Assembly (NCBI RefSeq): GCF_013423485.1
Contig: NZ_JABFFR010000001.1
Coordinates: 372,001 to 436,000, forward strand
DNA from: Azospirillum oleiclasticum
GTDB lineage: Bacteria; Pseudomonadota; Alphaproteobacteria; Azospirillales; Azospirillaceae
Reading direction: 5' to 3'
Length of the DNA stretch: 64,000 nt
Shown piece by piece: positions 27,651 to 36,693 of the stretch. Within the stretch, counting starts at the first letter, position 1, and each line of letters starts with the position of its first letter. The position numbers were made by a program, and so were the translations under genes. Under the pieces are notes generated by a model, which was given only the letters and a program-made list of their open reading frames with translations, ran no database searches and had not been told where the DNA came from.

Positions 27651-28949
27651 TCAGCCGGCGGTTGCCGCGGCGAGCGCCTGCTCCAGGTCGGCGATGATGT
27701 CCTCGGCGGTCTCCAGTCCGACCGAGAGGCGCACCACGTCCGGCCCCGCCCCGGCCGCGGCCAGCCCTTCCGGCGTGAGCTGCCGGTGGGTGGTGGACGC
27801 CGGGTGGATGATCAGCGAGCGCGAGTCGCCGATGTTGGCGAGGTGGCTGAAGAGCTGCACGCTCTCCACCAGCTTCACGCCCGCGTCGTAGCCGCCCTTC
27901 AGGCCGAAGGTCAGCACCGCACCGGCCCCCTTCGGCAGGTACTTCTTCGCCAGCGCCCGGTACTTGGAGGATTCCAGCCCGGCGTAGCTGACCCAGGTGA
28001 CCGCCGGGTGGCTTTCCAGGAAGGTCGCGACCTTCATCGCATTGGCCGCGTGCCGCTCCATCCGCAGCGCCAATGTCTCGATGCCGTTCAGCGTCAGGAA
28101 GGCGTTGAGCGGCGCCTGGCTGGGCCCCAGGTCGCGCAGGCCCACGGCGTGGCCGTGGATGGTGAAGGCCAGATGGCCGAAGGTCTCGTGGAAGCGCAGG
28201 CCGTGGTAGCCGGGGTCTGGCTCGCTGAGCGCCGGGAACTTGCCGGACTTGGTCCAGTCGAAGGTGCCGCTGTCGATCACCACGCCGCCGACCGAGGTGC
28301 CGTTGCCGGACAGGAACTTGGTGGTGGAGTGCACGACCAGCGTCGCCCCCCATTCGATCGGCCGGATCAGATAGGGGCTGGCCAGCGTGTTGTCGACGAT
28401 CAGCGGGATGCCGGCGTCGGCCGCGATCTTCGCCACCGCCTCCAGATCGGTCACCACGCCGCCGGGGTTGGCGAGGCTCTCGACGAAGATGGCCTTGGTC
28501 TTCTCGGTGATGGCGCGGCGCGCGTTCTCCGGGTCGTCCATGTCGACGAACACCGCCTTCCAGCCGAAGGCGCGCGGGAAGCTGCTCGAGAACTGGTTGA
28601 GCGAGCCGCCATAGAGCTTGGTGGACGCGACGAACTCGTCACCCGGCTGCATCAGCGGGAACAGCGCCAGCATCTGCGCCGCGTGGCCGGAGGAGGTGGC
28701 GGTCGCACCGGCCCCACCCTCCAGGTTGGCCAGCCGCTCCTCCAGCACCGACACGGTCGGGTTGGTCAGGCGGGAATAGATGAAGCCGACCTTCTGCAGG
28801 TTGAACAGCGAGGCGGCGTCGTCCACGTCCTCGAAGACGAAGCTGGTGGTCTGGTAGATCGGCGTCTGCCGGGCGCCGGTTGCGGGGTCGGGTGCCGCCC
28901 CGGCGTGGATGGCGCGGGTGTCGAACCCGAAGGACTTGGGTGCGCTCAT
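27651..28949 (-). CDS. metY: O-acetylhomoserine aminocarboxypropyltransferase (sulfhydrylase)
   Basis: This 432-residue PLP enzyme of the Cys/Met metabolism family makes homocysteine directly from O-acetylhomoserine and sulfide. The Schiff-base lysine is K211 in VVHSTTKFLSGNG. Other signatures are YSRLTNPTVSVLEERLA, SSGHAAQM, ESLANPGG and the C-terminal GDSRSLIIHPASTTHRQL, which is typical of MetY. The start MSAPKSFGFDTRAIHAG at 28949 fits the family. It follows the CoA-binding gene with an 11-bp gap on the same strand, so it is likely in one operon with it. Confidence 0.95.
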   Translation of the reverse strand: MSAPKSFGFDTRAIHAGAAPDPATGARQTPIYQTTSFVFEDVDDAASLFNLQKVGFIYSRLTNPTVSVLEERLANLEGGAGATATSSGHAAQMLALFPLMQPGDEFVASTKLYGGSLNQFSSSFPRAFGWKAVFVDMDDPENARRAITEKTKAIFVESLANPGGVVTDLEAVAKIAADAGIPLIVDNTLASPYLIRPIEWGATLVVHSTTKFLSGNGTSVGGVVIDSGTFDWTKSGKFPALSEPDPGYHGLRFHETFGHLAFTIHGHAVGLRDLGPSQAPLNAFLTLNGIETLALRMERHAANAMKVATFLESHPAVTWVSYAGLESSKYRALAKKYLPKGAGAVLTFGLKGGYDAGVKLVESVQLFSHLANIGDSRSLIIHPASTTHRQLTPEGLAAAGAGPDVVRLSVGLETAEDIIADLEQALAAATAG

Positions 28950-28960
28950 GGTGGATTCCC

Positions 28961-29479
28961 CTAGATGAGTTTCTTGACGGCTTTGACCGGGCGCTTCTTG
29001 GTGACGATGATGTTGGAGTTGACGCCGATCCGCCCGATCTCCCCGAACAGGCGTTGGTATTCCATCTTCGGGCAGCGGTTCATGACGACGGTCAAACCGG
29101 CATCCTCCGCCCGCCTTGCGGCCTCGTCGTTGCGGACGCCGAGCTGCATCCACACCACCTTGGCGCCGTGGGCGATGGCCTCGTCGGTGACACCGGCCGC
29201 CGCGGTGGGGTTGCGGAAGATGTCCACCATGTCGGCGGGCTCCGGCAAATCCTTCAGGCTGGCGTAGACCGGCTCGCCCAGGATGGTGCCTCCGGCCAGC
29301 TTCGGGTTCACCGGAATGATCCGGAAGCCCTTCTCCTTCAGGTACTTCATGACGAAGTAGGAGGCGCGGACGGGATCGTCGCTGGCGCCCACCACGGCGA
29401 TCGAGCGCACGCGGGCCAGCAGCTCCTTCAGGAAGGCGTCGCTGTAGTGGTCGTGGTCGGGCTTGGGCGTGTCGGTCAT
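28961..29479 (-). CDS. CoA-binding domain protein (YccU-like)
   Basis: This 172-residue protein has a Rossmann-type CoA-binding fold: SIAVVGASDDPVRASYFVMK, FRIIPVNPKLAGGTILGE, VDIFRNPTAA, VVWMQLGVRN and VMNRCPKMEY. It resembles the N-terminal part of succinyl-CoA synthetase-like proteins, but it has no catalytic domains and its function is unknown. The start overlaps the enoyl-CoA hydratase stop by 4 bases, so the three genes (hydratase, CoA-binding, metY) read as one operon. Confidence 0.9.
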   Translation of the reverse strand: MTDTPKPDHDHYSDAFLKELLARVRSIAVVGASDDPVRASYFVMKYLKEKGFRIIPVNPKLAGGTILGEPVYASLKDLPEPADMVDIFRNPTAAAGVTDEAIAHGAKVVWMQLGVRNDEAARRAEDAGLTVVMNRCPKMEYQRLFGEIGRIGVNSNIIVTKKRPVKAVKKLI

Positions 29480-30282
29480 CGGCCGCACCAGACGGGGCTG
29501 CGCTTGGCAAGGAAGGCGTCGATCCCCTCCGCCGCGTCCCGGGCCAGCATGTTCTCGGTCATCACGCGGGCGGTGTGGGCGTAGGCCTCCTCCACCGGCA
29601 GCTCGATCTGCCGGTAAAAGGCCTCCTTGCCGATGGCGAGCGTCAGCGGCGACTTGGCCGCGATTGTGTCGGCGACCCGCCGCACCGTGGAGTCCAGCTC
29701 CGCCGCTGGCACCGCGCGGTTGATCAGGCCGATGCGCTCGGCCTCCGCCGCACCCGCCAGCTCGCCGAGAAGCAGCATCTCCATGGCCGCCTTGCGGCCG
29801 ACGGCGCGGGTCAGCGCCACCATGGGGGTGGAGCAGAACAGCCCGATGTTGACTCCCGGCGTGGCGAAACGCGCGTCGTCGGCGGCGTAGGCGAGATCGC
29901 AGGTGGCGACGAGCTGGCAGCCGGCCGCCGTGGCGATGCCGTGCACCCGCGCGATCACCGGCTGGCGCAGGCGCGTGATGGACAGCATCAGCCGCGCGCA
30001 CTGGGCGAAGAGCGCCTCGTACGCTTCCCGCCGCGGGTCGGCGCGCATCTCCTTCAGGTCATGCCCGGCGCAGAAGGCGGGGCCGGCCCCGGCCAGCACC
30101 ACCGCCTTGACGGAGGAGTCGCTGTGGATCGAGTCCAGCGCCGCCTGAAGCTCGGTCATCAGCCCGACCGACAGGGCGTTGCGCGCCTGCGGCCGGTTCA
30201 GCGTCAGCGTGGAGACGCCGTCCCGATCCTCCCGCAGGACCAGCGGCGCGGCCGGTGCGCGTGCGGCCGATGGTGCGCTCAT
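29476..30282 (-). CDS. Enoyl-CoA hydratase/isomerase family protein
   Basis: This 268-residue crotonase-fold protein has the oxyanion-hole segments AFCAGHDLKEMRAD and HGIATAAGCQLVATCDLA, and FATPGVNIGLFCSTP after them. This pattern resembles the ECHDC3-like branch. The usual catalytic glutamates are not obvious (GIATAAGCQ), so a hydratase, isomerase or thioesterase role cannot be fixed. It is the first gene of the operon leading to metY. Confidence 0.85.
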   Translation of the reverse strand: MSAPSAARAPAAPLVLREDRDGVSTLTLNRPQARNALSVGLMTELQAALDSIHSDSSVKAVVLAGAGPAFCAGHDLKEMRADPRREAYEALFAQCARLMLSITRLRQPVIARVHGIATAAGCQLVATCDLAYAADDARFATPGVNIGLFCSTPMVALTRAVGRKAAMEMLLLGELAGAAEAERIGLINRAVPAAELDSTVRRVADTIAAKSPLTLAIGKEAFYRQIELPVEEAYAHTARVMTENMLARDAAEGIDAFLAKRSPVWCGR

Positions 30283-30512
30283 GGTGTCCTTCCTCCCAAC
30301 CCTTGTGGCGCCACCTTAGCCGGATCGGTGCGCCGCGGGAACCGTGACGCACCGCATTGGAGCGCAGAGCGGGGAGGGTTTCAACAGGGTATTGGTATTT
30401 GCTTTTTCATTAACGTCATCGGCATGTAAAAATGTCGCGGAGCACGGGCGTTCTGCTCCCGTCGCGGCGGTGGTAGATTGTGGTTTCCGGAACGCCGAAA
30501 CCGAGAGGGGCC

Positions 30513-30743
30513 ATGCCGCTCTACTCCTACCGCTGCAAAGCCTGCGATCACAGCTTCGAGGCGCTGGTCCGCTCCTCCGAAACGCCAGCCTGCGCATCCT
30601 GTGGCAGTCAGGACCTGGAGCGGCTGGTGTCGCAGGTCGCGCCGGACGGCAAATCGGCGACGGTGCTGAAGGGCGCGCGGGCGCAGGCCGCCCGTGAAGG
30701 GCATTTCAGCAATTACAGCCGCTCCGAACTGAAGCGGCGGTGA
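30513..30743 (+). CDS. FmdB-family zinc ribbon protein
   Basis: This 76-residue protein begins MPLYSYRCKACDHSFE and has a second knuckle CASCG, the CxxC...CxxC zinc ribbon of the FmdB/CxxC_CxxC_SSSS family. These small proteins are thought to act in regulation, and the mechanism is unknown. The ATG at 30513 has GAGAGGGG 2 to 9 bases upstream and gives the conserved MPxYxYRC start. It converges on the class II aldolase-like gene. Confidence 0.9.
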   Translation: MPLYSYRCKACDHSFEALVRSSETPACASCGSQDLERLVSQVAPDGKSATVLKGARAQAAREGHFSNYSRSELKRR

Positions 30744-30758
30744 CGCCGGCGCTCCGCG

Positions 30759-31436
30759 TCAGCCCGCCTCCGGGTCTCCGGCTGTCAGGTGTTCCCACAT
30801 GCGCTCGTAGATGCGGCCAGCGTCGGTTGCGCGTTCGGCCGCTTCCTCGGGCGACAGGAGCGCGCCGTCGAGGCCGGTCTTCAGCACCTCCAGCTCGACC
30901 CGGGCGGCGTCCTCCAGATACCAACTCAGGACCACCGCCTGGATCAGGTCGCGGCCGGTGATGACCGGGCCGTTGCCGCGCATCACCACGGCGCGCGCGT
31001 CGCCGAGCGCCGCCGCCACCCCCTCGGCCCGGTCGGGGCTGCGGATGAGCTGCGGGTCGTCCCACAGCGGCACTTCGGGCGCGAAATAGGCGCCGAAGCC
31101 GTGCCGGGGCCGGGGCGTGCGGCGGAGCGTGGAGAGCGCCATCACCTGCGGCGACTGGGTGCGGCAGATGCCGCCGACGTCCGGGCGGCGGGCGTAGATG
31201 CGCTGGTGGATGCGCACCTCCCCCAGCACGCCGTCGGGAAGCGGCCCGTCCACCGGCACCACCACGCCCGGATCGCCGGGCCCGATCAGCCCCATGGGCC
31301 GGGCGGCGCAGACCAGGAAATGCGCCCGGTCCAGCCGCTGGCTGCAATGTCCGTAGGCGTGGACCAGCCCGCCGCGCGCCAGCGCGCGCGCCGCCGTCCT
31401 GACCAGCCGCTGCCGGTCCTCGCTCACCGCGATCAT
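30759..31436 (-). CDS. Class II aldolase/adducin-family protein lacking zinc histidines, possible aromatic-acid decarboxylase
   Basis: This 225-residue protein has the class II aldolase fold, with E73 and the HQRIYARRPDVGGI helix conserved. The zinc triad His92, His94 and His155 of E. coli FucA is replaced at the same residue numbers by R92, Q94 (CRTQSP) and N155 (RGNG). Simple zinc-aldolase chemistry is therefore unlikely. Related family members include 3,4-dihydroxyphthalate decarboxylases. As the last gene of an operon with an extradiol dioxygenase, it may remove a carboxyl group to yield a catechol. That role is inferred. Confidence 0.75.
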   Translation of the reverse strand: MIAVSEDRQRLVRTAARALARGGLVHAYGHCSQRLDRAHFLVCAARPMGLIGPGDPGVVVPVDGPLPDGVLGEVRIHQRIYARRPDVGGICRTQSPQVMALSTLRRTPRPRHGFGAYFAPEVPLWDDPQLIRSPDRAEGVAAALGDARAVVMRGNGPVITGRDLIQAVVLSWYLEDAARVELEVLKTGLDGALLSPEEAAERATDAGRIYERMWEHLTAGDPEAG

Positions 31437-31451
31437 CCCCGATGCCCCCGC

Positions 31452-32312
31452 TCAGTCGCGGAACTCGGCGATGTCGGGCTTGGAGCCCCACATGCAGAAT
31501 CCCTCGGGCGTGAAGGGGAACTGCCGCGGGCGGTGCCCGTCCTCGTCGGTGATCCGGCTGACACCGGTGGAGTATTCGTAGATCATGCCGTGCGGCCCCT
31601 CGAAGTAGAGGAACATCGCGCCCGAGGTCGGGTGCCGGCCGGGGCCGAAGACGATGCGCACGCCGCGCTCCTTCAGGAAGTACCAGGCGCGCATGATGTC
31701 GTCGATGCCGGCCACCTGATGGTTGATGTGCTGGATGCCCGGCTTCTTGGACGGGAACAGCGCGATCTTGTGGTGCACCTCGTCGATGCGCAGCAGCGGC
31801 GCGTCGCCGATCCAGTCGCTGACCCGGGCGTTGCAGACGCGCGTCCAGAACGCCTCGTCCCGCACCGGGTCGGTGGAGCACAGCCCGACGTGGCTGAAAT
31901 CGGTGATGCCGGCGTCGCGCGTGGGGAAGTAGCGCCGACCGCCGTTGTCCTGCGGGCGCCACACCAGCTCGATGCGGTTGCCGGACGGGTCGCGGAAGGT
32001 GATGAAGCGCTGGCAGCGCCGCGTGTCGCACGCGTCGTTGCGGCCGTAATCCACGCGGTGGCCGGCGTTGTCCAGCTCCGCCCCCGCGGCCTCCAGCATG
32101 TCGGCGGTGCTCACCTCGAAGCCGACGGTGTGGTCGGCCGGGTCGCCTTCGAAGTAGCAGAGCGTGTGGTCGCGGTTGTCGCCGCGCAGGTAGACGCGGT
32201 TCCCGTCCCGCCGCGCCTGCTGGAGACCCACGACCTTGGTCGCGAACTCCACGGCGCTGTCGAGGTCGGGGGTGCCCAGATGCACGTAACGGATGTCGTG
32301 AAGGTCGATCAT
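31452..32312 (-). CDS. Extradiol ring-cleavage dioxygenase, VOC family (catechol 2,3-dioxygenase-like)
   Basis: This 286-residue type I extradiol dioxygenase has two vicinal-oxygen-chelate modules. The iron ligands are predicted as H141 (DFSHVGLCS), H195 (GIQHINHQV, with H198 nearby) and E246 (MIYEYSTG). The N-terminal module (GTPDLDSAVEFATKVVGL) is structural. It would open a catechol-type ring next to the diol to give a 2-hydroxymuconic-semialdehyde-type product, which the plus-strand operon can process. The ring substrate is not determined. It overlaps the epimerase gene by four bases. Confidence 0.88.
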   Translation of the reverse strand: MIDLHDIRYVHLGTPDLDSAVEFATKVVGLQQARRDGNRVYLRGDNRDHTLCYFEGDPADHTVGFEVSTADMLEAAGAELDNAGHRVDYGRNDACDTRRCQRFITFRDPSGNRIELVWRPQDNGGRRYFPTRDAGITDFSHVGLCSTDPVRDEAFWTRVCNARVSDWIGDAPLLRIDEVHHKIALFPSKKPGIQHINHQVAGIDDIMRAWYFLKERGVRIVFGPGRHPTSGAMFLYFEGPHGMIYEYSTGVSRITDEDGHRPRQFPFTPEGFCMWGSKPDIAEFRD

Positions 32313-33241
32313 GACGTTCTCCCCTGGACCGCGGAGCGGTCATGGATGTGGACCATAACGCGGTCCCTGTGGTCGGTCATGCAGGCGGCGAGCGGAGGGT
32401 GGCTCCGTCCCATCAGGGCGGCGAGGCGGCTGCCGTCCGCCCGTGTGACGAAGGGCAGGGGGGCCGCGTCCGCGTCGAAGGTCGTGGTCGTGCCGGGAAC
32501 GGCGTCGGCCAGGGCGACGGCGAGGTCGCGCGCGGTCACCGTCAGGCCGCCGCTGTGGTAGACGGCGTGCTCCGGCCGGTCGGCCAGCGCCAGCGCCGCC
32601 AGCGCGTCGGCCACCCACCCGACGTAGCTGTACAGGAACTCCTGCTCGGGACGGCAGGGTATGTGGCTGCGGCCGGAGTGGACGGCGTCGGCGACGAAAC
32701 GGTCGGCCCACGCCCCCACCCCGCGCAGCCGGCCGGGTCCGAAGACGAACCCGAGCCGGAGCGACACCGCATCCACCCCCTGTTCGCGGAAACGGGCGAG
32801 GGCGGCCTCCGCCATCGCCTTGCTCCAGCCGTAGAGCGAGTTGGGGCGGACGGGCGACTCCTCGTCCACCGCCTCGCCGCCGCGCTGGTCGCCGTGCACG
32901 GCGATGGTGCTGGCAAAGACCACCCGGCGCAGCCCCAGCACCCGCGCGACCTCGGCCGCGGTCGCGGCGGCGGCGGGGTTGACGGTGGCGGCGCGGTAGG
33001 GGTCCCCCTCCGTCGCGTCGGGCAGCAGGGCGGCAAGCGCCAGGATGGTGTCGGCCCCGCTCGCCCGCACGGCGCGGGCGACGTCGGCGAAGCTGGTGGC
33101 GTCGCCGCGCCGGCACGGCACGCCGGGCGGGCCGTCGCCGAGGTCCAGCCCCGTCGCGGTGACACCCTGCGCCGTCAGGCGACGCAGAACCTCCCGCCCG
33201 ACGAAGCCGCCGGCACCGCTGACGAGAACGGTCGGTGTCAT
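32309..33241 (-). CDS. NAD-dependent epimerase/dehydratase-family SDR
   Basis: This 310-residue extended short-chain dehydrogenase has the nucleotide-binding motif SGAGGFVGREVLRRL and active-site YGWSK (about 138-142). A serine/threonine in VVFASTIAVHGDQRGG completes the triad region. Members act on nucleotide sugars, but many in catabolic clusters act on other alcohols. Its place between an ABC importer and a ring-cleavage dioxygenase suggests a redox step on the imported compound. It overlaps the dioxygenase start (ATGA) and lies 4 bp after the ABC ATPase. Confidence 0.82.
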   Translation of the reverse strand: MTPTVLVSGAGGFVGREVLRRLTAQGVTATGLDLGDGPPGVPCRRGDATSFADVARAVRASGADTILALAALLPDATEGDPYRAATVNPAAAATAAEVARVLGLRRVVFASTIAVHGDQRGGEAVDEESPVRPNSLYGWSKAMAEAALARFREQGVDAVSLRLGFVFGPGRLRGVGAWADRFVADAVHSGRSHIPCRPEQEFLYSYVGWVADALAALALADRPEHAVYHSGGLTVTARDLAVALADAVPGTTTTFDADAAPLPFVTRADGSRLAALMGRSHPPLAACMTDHRDRVMVHIHDRSAVQGRTS

Positions 33242-33245
33242 GGCG

Positions 33246-34016
33246 TCAGACCCCCAGATATTCGTTCTGGATGTCCTCGCGCTGCTTCAGCGTGTCGGCC
33301 GAGCCGCAGAAGACGATGCCGCCGTCCGACAGCACGATGGCCTGGTCGGCGAGATCGAGGGCCAGCGCGATGTTCTGCTCCACCAGGATCACCGTCACCC
33401 CCTCCCGCCTCAGGCTGCGGATGTTGCCGACGATCACCTCCTCCACCACCATGGGGGCGAGGCCCTCGGTCGGTTCGTCCAGGATCAGGATGTCGGCCTG
33501 GGTCAGCAGGGCGCGGCTCATCGCCAGAAGCTGGCGCTCGCCGCCGGAGAGCGCGCTGGCCGAGACGTGGCGGCGCTGGCCGAGCTTGGCGAAGCTGTCG
33601 TAGACCCGCTCCAGCGTCCAGCCGTTGGCGGCCGTGGCGCGCGCACCGAACAGGGCGAGGCGCAGGTTGTCCTCCACCGTCAGGTTGCCGAAGATGCCGC
33701 GGCCCTGCGGCACGATGCCGATGCCCAGACGCACGATCCGGTGCGTGGGCCAGCCCACCACGTCGCGTCCCTTGATGAGCACGCGCCCCGTAACCGTCGG
33801 GCCGAGGTTGAGCAGGCCGTTGACCAGGGTGCTCTTGCCCACCCCGTTGCGGCCGAGCACGCCCAGCACCTCGCCCCGGCGGGCGGTGAAGCCGATGTCC
33901 TCCAGGATCCAGGCGCCGTCATAGCCGGCGGCCATGCCCTGCACCTCGATCACATCCTCGGCCGGGGCGGCGGCGGCGTCGGGGCGGCGGGCGGTAGCGG
34001 TGGCAGTGGCGGTCAT
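33246..34016 (-). CDS. livF: HAAT-type ABC transporter ATP-binding protein (LivF-like)
   Basis: This 256-residue ATPase has Walker A GRNGVGKST, signature LSGGERQLLAMSRAL, Walker B ILILDEPTEGLAP and switch His region ILVEQN. The EPTEGLAPMVV segment and the IGIVPQGRGIF loop mark the LivF branch. It partners the LivG-like ATPase just upstream. The N-terminal 20 residues are low complexity, so the true start may be a little further in. Substrate identity depends on the binding protein of this operon. Confidence 0.93.
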   Translation of the reverse strand: MTATATATARRPDAAAAPAEDVIEVQGMAAGYDGAWILEDIGFTARRGEVLGVLGRNGVGKSTLVNGLLNLGPTVTGRVLIKGRDVVGWPTHRIVRLGIGIVPQGRGIFGNLTVEDNLRLALFGARATAANGWTLERVYDSFAKLGQRRHVSASALSGGERQLLAMSRALLTQADILILDEPTEGLAPMVVEEVIVGNIRSLRREGVTVILVEQNIALALDLADQAIVLSDGGIVFCGSADTLKQREDIQNEYLGV

Positions 34017-34019
34017 GCG

Positions 34020-34799
34020 TCAGTGCTCCCGATGCGAGCCGAGATAGGCGGTGCGGACCTCCGGGTTGGCGCGGATTTCCTCCGGCGAACCGACGGCCAG
34101 CAGAGCGCCGAGGTTCAGCACGGCGATGCGCTCGCACAGGCTGAACACGACGTCCAGGTCATGGGCGATCAGCACCACGGTGGTGGAGCGGTCGTGCGCG
34201 CGGACGAGGTCCATGACGCGCGCCGTCTCCTCCCGCGTCAGGCCGGCGGTGGGCTCGTCCATCAGCAGCAGCCGCGGGCGGAGCGCCAGCGAGACGAGGA
34301 TGTCCACCATCCGCTGCTCGCCGTGGCTGAGCGCGCCGACGGGCAGCGCCCCCCGCCGCTCCAGCCCGATGGCGCGCAGCAGGCGGCTTCCCTCGGCCAG
34401 CGCCTCGGCCGCCCGCTCGGCCGGCCGCCACCACGCGTAGCCGCTGCCCTGCCGGGCACGGGCGGCCATGGCGATGTTCTCCTCGGCGCTCAGCTCCGGG
34501 AAGACCATGCTCTTCTGGAAGGTGCGGACGAGGCCGCGGCGCACCCGCTGGTCAGGCTTCAGCCGGGTCACGTCGGCGCCCTCGAAGACCACCCGCCCGA
34601 CGTCGGGCCGGACGAAGCCGGTGACGATGTTGAACAGCGTGGTCTTGCCGGCCCCGTTCGGCCCGATCAGGCCCAGAAGCTCCCCCTGGAGCACGTCCAG
34701 CGTGACGTCGTCCACCGCGGTGTAGGAGCCGAAGGACTTGCGCACGCCGTGCAGGGACAGGCCGGCGCCGGTCGGTTCGATGGAGGTGTGTCCGGTCAT
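34020..34799 (-). CDS. livG: HAAT-type ABC transporter ATP-binding protein (LivG-like)
   Basis: This 259-residue ATPase has Walker [21 protein letters not shown] as the signature and LLLMDEPTAGLTREE as Walker B. The phrase LVRTFQKSMVFPELSAEEN is typical of LivG. The start overlaps the LivM stop by four bases, and LivF follows after 3 bp. It energises import together with LivF. Confidence 0.94.
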   Translation of the reverse strand: MTGHTSIEPTGAGLSLHGVRKSFGSYTAVDDVTLDVLQGELLGLIGPNGAGKTTLFNIVTGFVRPDVGRVVFEGADVTRLKPDQRVRRGLVRTFQKSMVFPELSAEENIAMAARARQGSGYAWWRPAERAAEALAEGSRLLRAIGLERRGALPVGALSHGEQRMVDILVSLALRPRLLLMDEPTAGLTREETARVMDLVRAHDRSTTVVLIAHDLDVVFSLCERIAVLNLGALLAVGSPEEIRANPEVRTAYLGSHREH

Positions 34800-35788
34800 C
34801 GCACGGTCCCCTTCTTGTCAGTCTCCGCCGTTACGCGCGGCTCGCCCAGGCCGAGCGGTCGCAGGAGCTGGTGCAACTCGCGCCCCAGCCCGCGCGGGAC
34901 GAACAGCACCGTCGCCACGAAGGCCAGACCGACCACGAGCTGCCAGCGGTCGGTGTAGGAACTGACATGCGTCTGGAAGACGAGGTAGATGGCCGCCCCG
35001 ATGAAGCCGCCGAACAGGGTGCACACCCCGCCCAGAACCAGCATGATCACCAGCGTGGCGGACATGGTCCAGTGCGCCACCTGCGGCCCGACATAGAGGT
35101 TGACGAAGGGATAGAGCGCGCCCGCGGCACCGGCGATGGCCGACGACACCATGAAGACCGACAGCCGGATGCGCGGGATGGAATAGCCCAGCGCCGTCAT
35201 GCGGATCGGCTGCTCGCGCGTGCCCACCAGTGCCTTGCCGATCGGCGCGTTCACGAAGGACGCCGCCACCAGATACGCACCCACCGCGAGGACGCCGGCG
35301 ACGTAGTAGAGATCGACGCCGCTGTCGATCGCCATGCCGCCGGGCAGGGTGAGCTGCGGGATGCCGCGGAAGCCATCGGCCCCGCCGGTCACGTCGCGCC
35401 AGCGGAAGATCACCTCCCACACCATCTGCGACAGCAGCAGCGTCAGGATCAGCAGGAACAGGTTGGCCGAGCGCATGACCAGCGCCCCCATGACGGCACC
35501 CACCAGCGTGGCGGCAACGATGCCCGCGGGGATGGCGAGCAGCAGGTCGGGCGACACATGGGTGGCGAAGAGGGCGGCGGCGTAGGCGCCGACCCCGAAC
35601 ATGGCGGCGTGCCCCAGGGACACCAGCCCGCCATAGCCGATCAGCAGGTCCAGGCTCATCACCGCGACGCCGAGGATCAGGATCTCCGCGACGAGGCGCA
35701 GGTGGTGGTCGGGAACACCCGTCAGAGGAAGCACGGCGAGGGCGGCCACCACCACGGACAGGACGAGGGTGGAACGGTTTCCGGCCAT
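34796..35788 (-). CDS. livM: HAAT-type ABC transporter permease (LivM-like)
   Basis: This 330-residue membrane protein has about 9-10 hydrophobic helices and LivM landmarks: LLIGYGGLVSLGHAAMFGVGAYAAAL, the coupling region GKALVGTREQPIRMTALG, and GGVCTLFGGFIGAAIYL. It forms a heterodimeric channel with the LivH-like protein. The conserved GHAAMFGVGAY segment supports the call. It starts 1 bp after the LivH stop and overlaps LivG. Confidence 0.94.
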   Translation of the reverse strand: MAGNRSTLVLSVVVAALAVLPLTGVPDHHLRLVAEILILGVAVMSLDLLIGYGGLVSLGHAAMFGVGAYAAALFATHVSPDLLLAIPAGIVAATLVGAVMGALVMRSANLFLLILTLLLSQMVWEVIFRWRDVTGGADGFRGIPQLTLPGGMAIDSGVDLYYVAGVLAVGAYLVAASFVNAPIGKALVGTREQPIRMTALGYSIPRIRLSVFMVSSAIAGAAGALYPFVNLYVGPQVAHWTMSATLVIMLVLGGVCTLFGGFIGAAIYLVFQTHVSSYTDRWQLVVGLAFVATVLFVPRGLGRELHQLLRPLGLGEPRVTAETDKKGTVR

Positions 35789-35789
35789 G

Positions 35790-36659
35790 TCAGACCTCCC
35801 GCCGGGTGGCGGCGATCAAGCCGTCGGGGCGCCAGATCAGGATGCCGGCCATCACCGCGAGGCTCATCAGGTTGGAGAATTCGGGGCTCAGCATCTTCGC
35901 GAAGGTCATGGTGAAGCCCAGCACCAGCGCGCTGACCGCCACACCCGAGAAGGTGCCGAGCCCGCCGACCACCACGACGATGAAGGCGAGGATCAGGATC
36001 TCCTCGTCCAGCCCCGGAAAGGCTGCCAGGATGCCCGAGCCGAGCGCGCCGCTGAGCGCGCCCAACCCGCAGGACAGCGCCAGCACCGCGGTGAAGACAT
36101 GCTTGGTGTTGATGCCCAGCGCCTCGACGATGCGGGTATCGACCACGCAGGCCCGCACCACCGCACCCCAGATCGTGCGGTCGAACAGGAACCACAGCCC
36201 GGCCGCCAGCACCACCCCGGATGCCAGCACGAACAGCCGGTAGATCGGGAAGGGCGTGTCCAGGATGAACACGACGCCGCGCAGCAGCTCCGGGATCTGC
36301 GGGGTCGCGATGTGCGCCCCGAAGCCCCAGCGCATCAGGTCGGCGAACACCACCGACAGGCCATAGGTCAGCAGCACCTGCATCAGGTGCGTGCGGGCGT
36401 AGAAGAGCTGGAAGGGGAAACGGTCCAGGATCAGCCCGGCCGCCGCCCCGCCCAGGAAGGCGGCGGGGAAGGCCAGATACCAGGGCTGTCCCGTGGCCAT
36501 CCAGAAGACGGCGATGTAGCTGCCCAGCAGGTAGAGCGACCCGTGCGTCAGGTTCACGAAATTCATCAGGCTCATCACCACGGACAGCCCGAGCCCGCTG
36601 AGCAGCAGGATGACGGCGAACACCAGCGCGTTCAGCGACTGGATCACATAGTATTCCAC
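35790..36659 (-). CDS. livH: HAAT-type ABC transporter permease (LivH-like)
   Basis: This 289-residue permease has about 8 hydrophobic helices. It starts LNALVFAVILLLSGLGLSVV, and LMNFVNLTHGSLYLLGSYIA is the family hallmark. The cytoplasmic coupling region (RACVVDTRIVEALGI) and VVVVGGLGTFSGVAVSAL are also present. It lies 34 bp downstream of the binding-protein gene and is tightly packed with livM. Confidence 0.94.
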   Translation of the reverse strand: MEYYVIQSLNALVFAVILLLSGLGLSVVMSLMNFVNLTHGSLYLLGSYIAVFWMATGQPWYLAFPAAFLGGAAAGLILDRFPFQLFYARTHLMQVLLTYGLSVVFADLMRWGFGAHIATPQIPELLRGVVFILDTPFPIYRLFVLASGVVLAAGLWFLFDRTIWGAVVRACVVDTRIVEALGINTKHVFTAVLALSCGLGALSGALGSGILAAFPGLDEEILILAFIVVVVGGLGTFSGVAVSALVLGFTMTFAKMLSPEFSNLMSLAVMAGILIWRPDGLIAATRREV

Positions 36660-36693
36660 GGTGCTCCTCCCCGGACCGGACGACGGGACGGCG

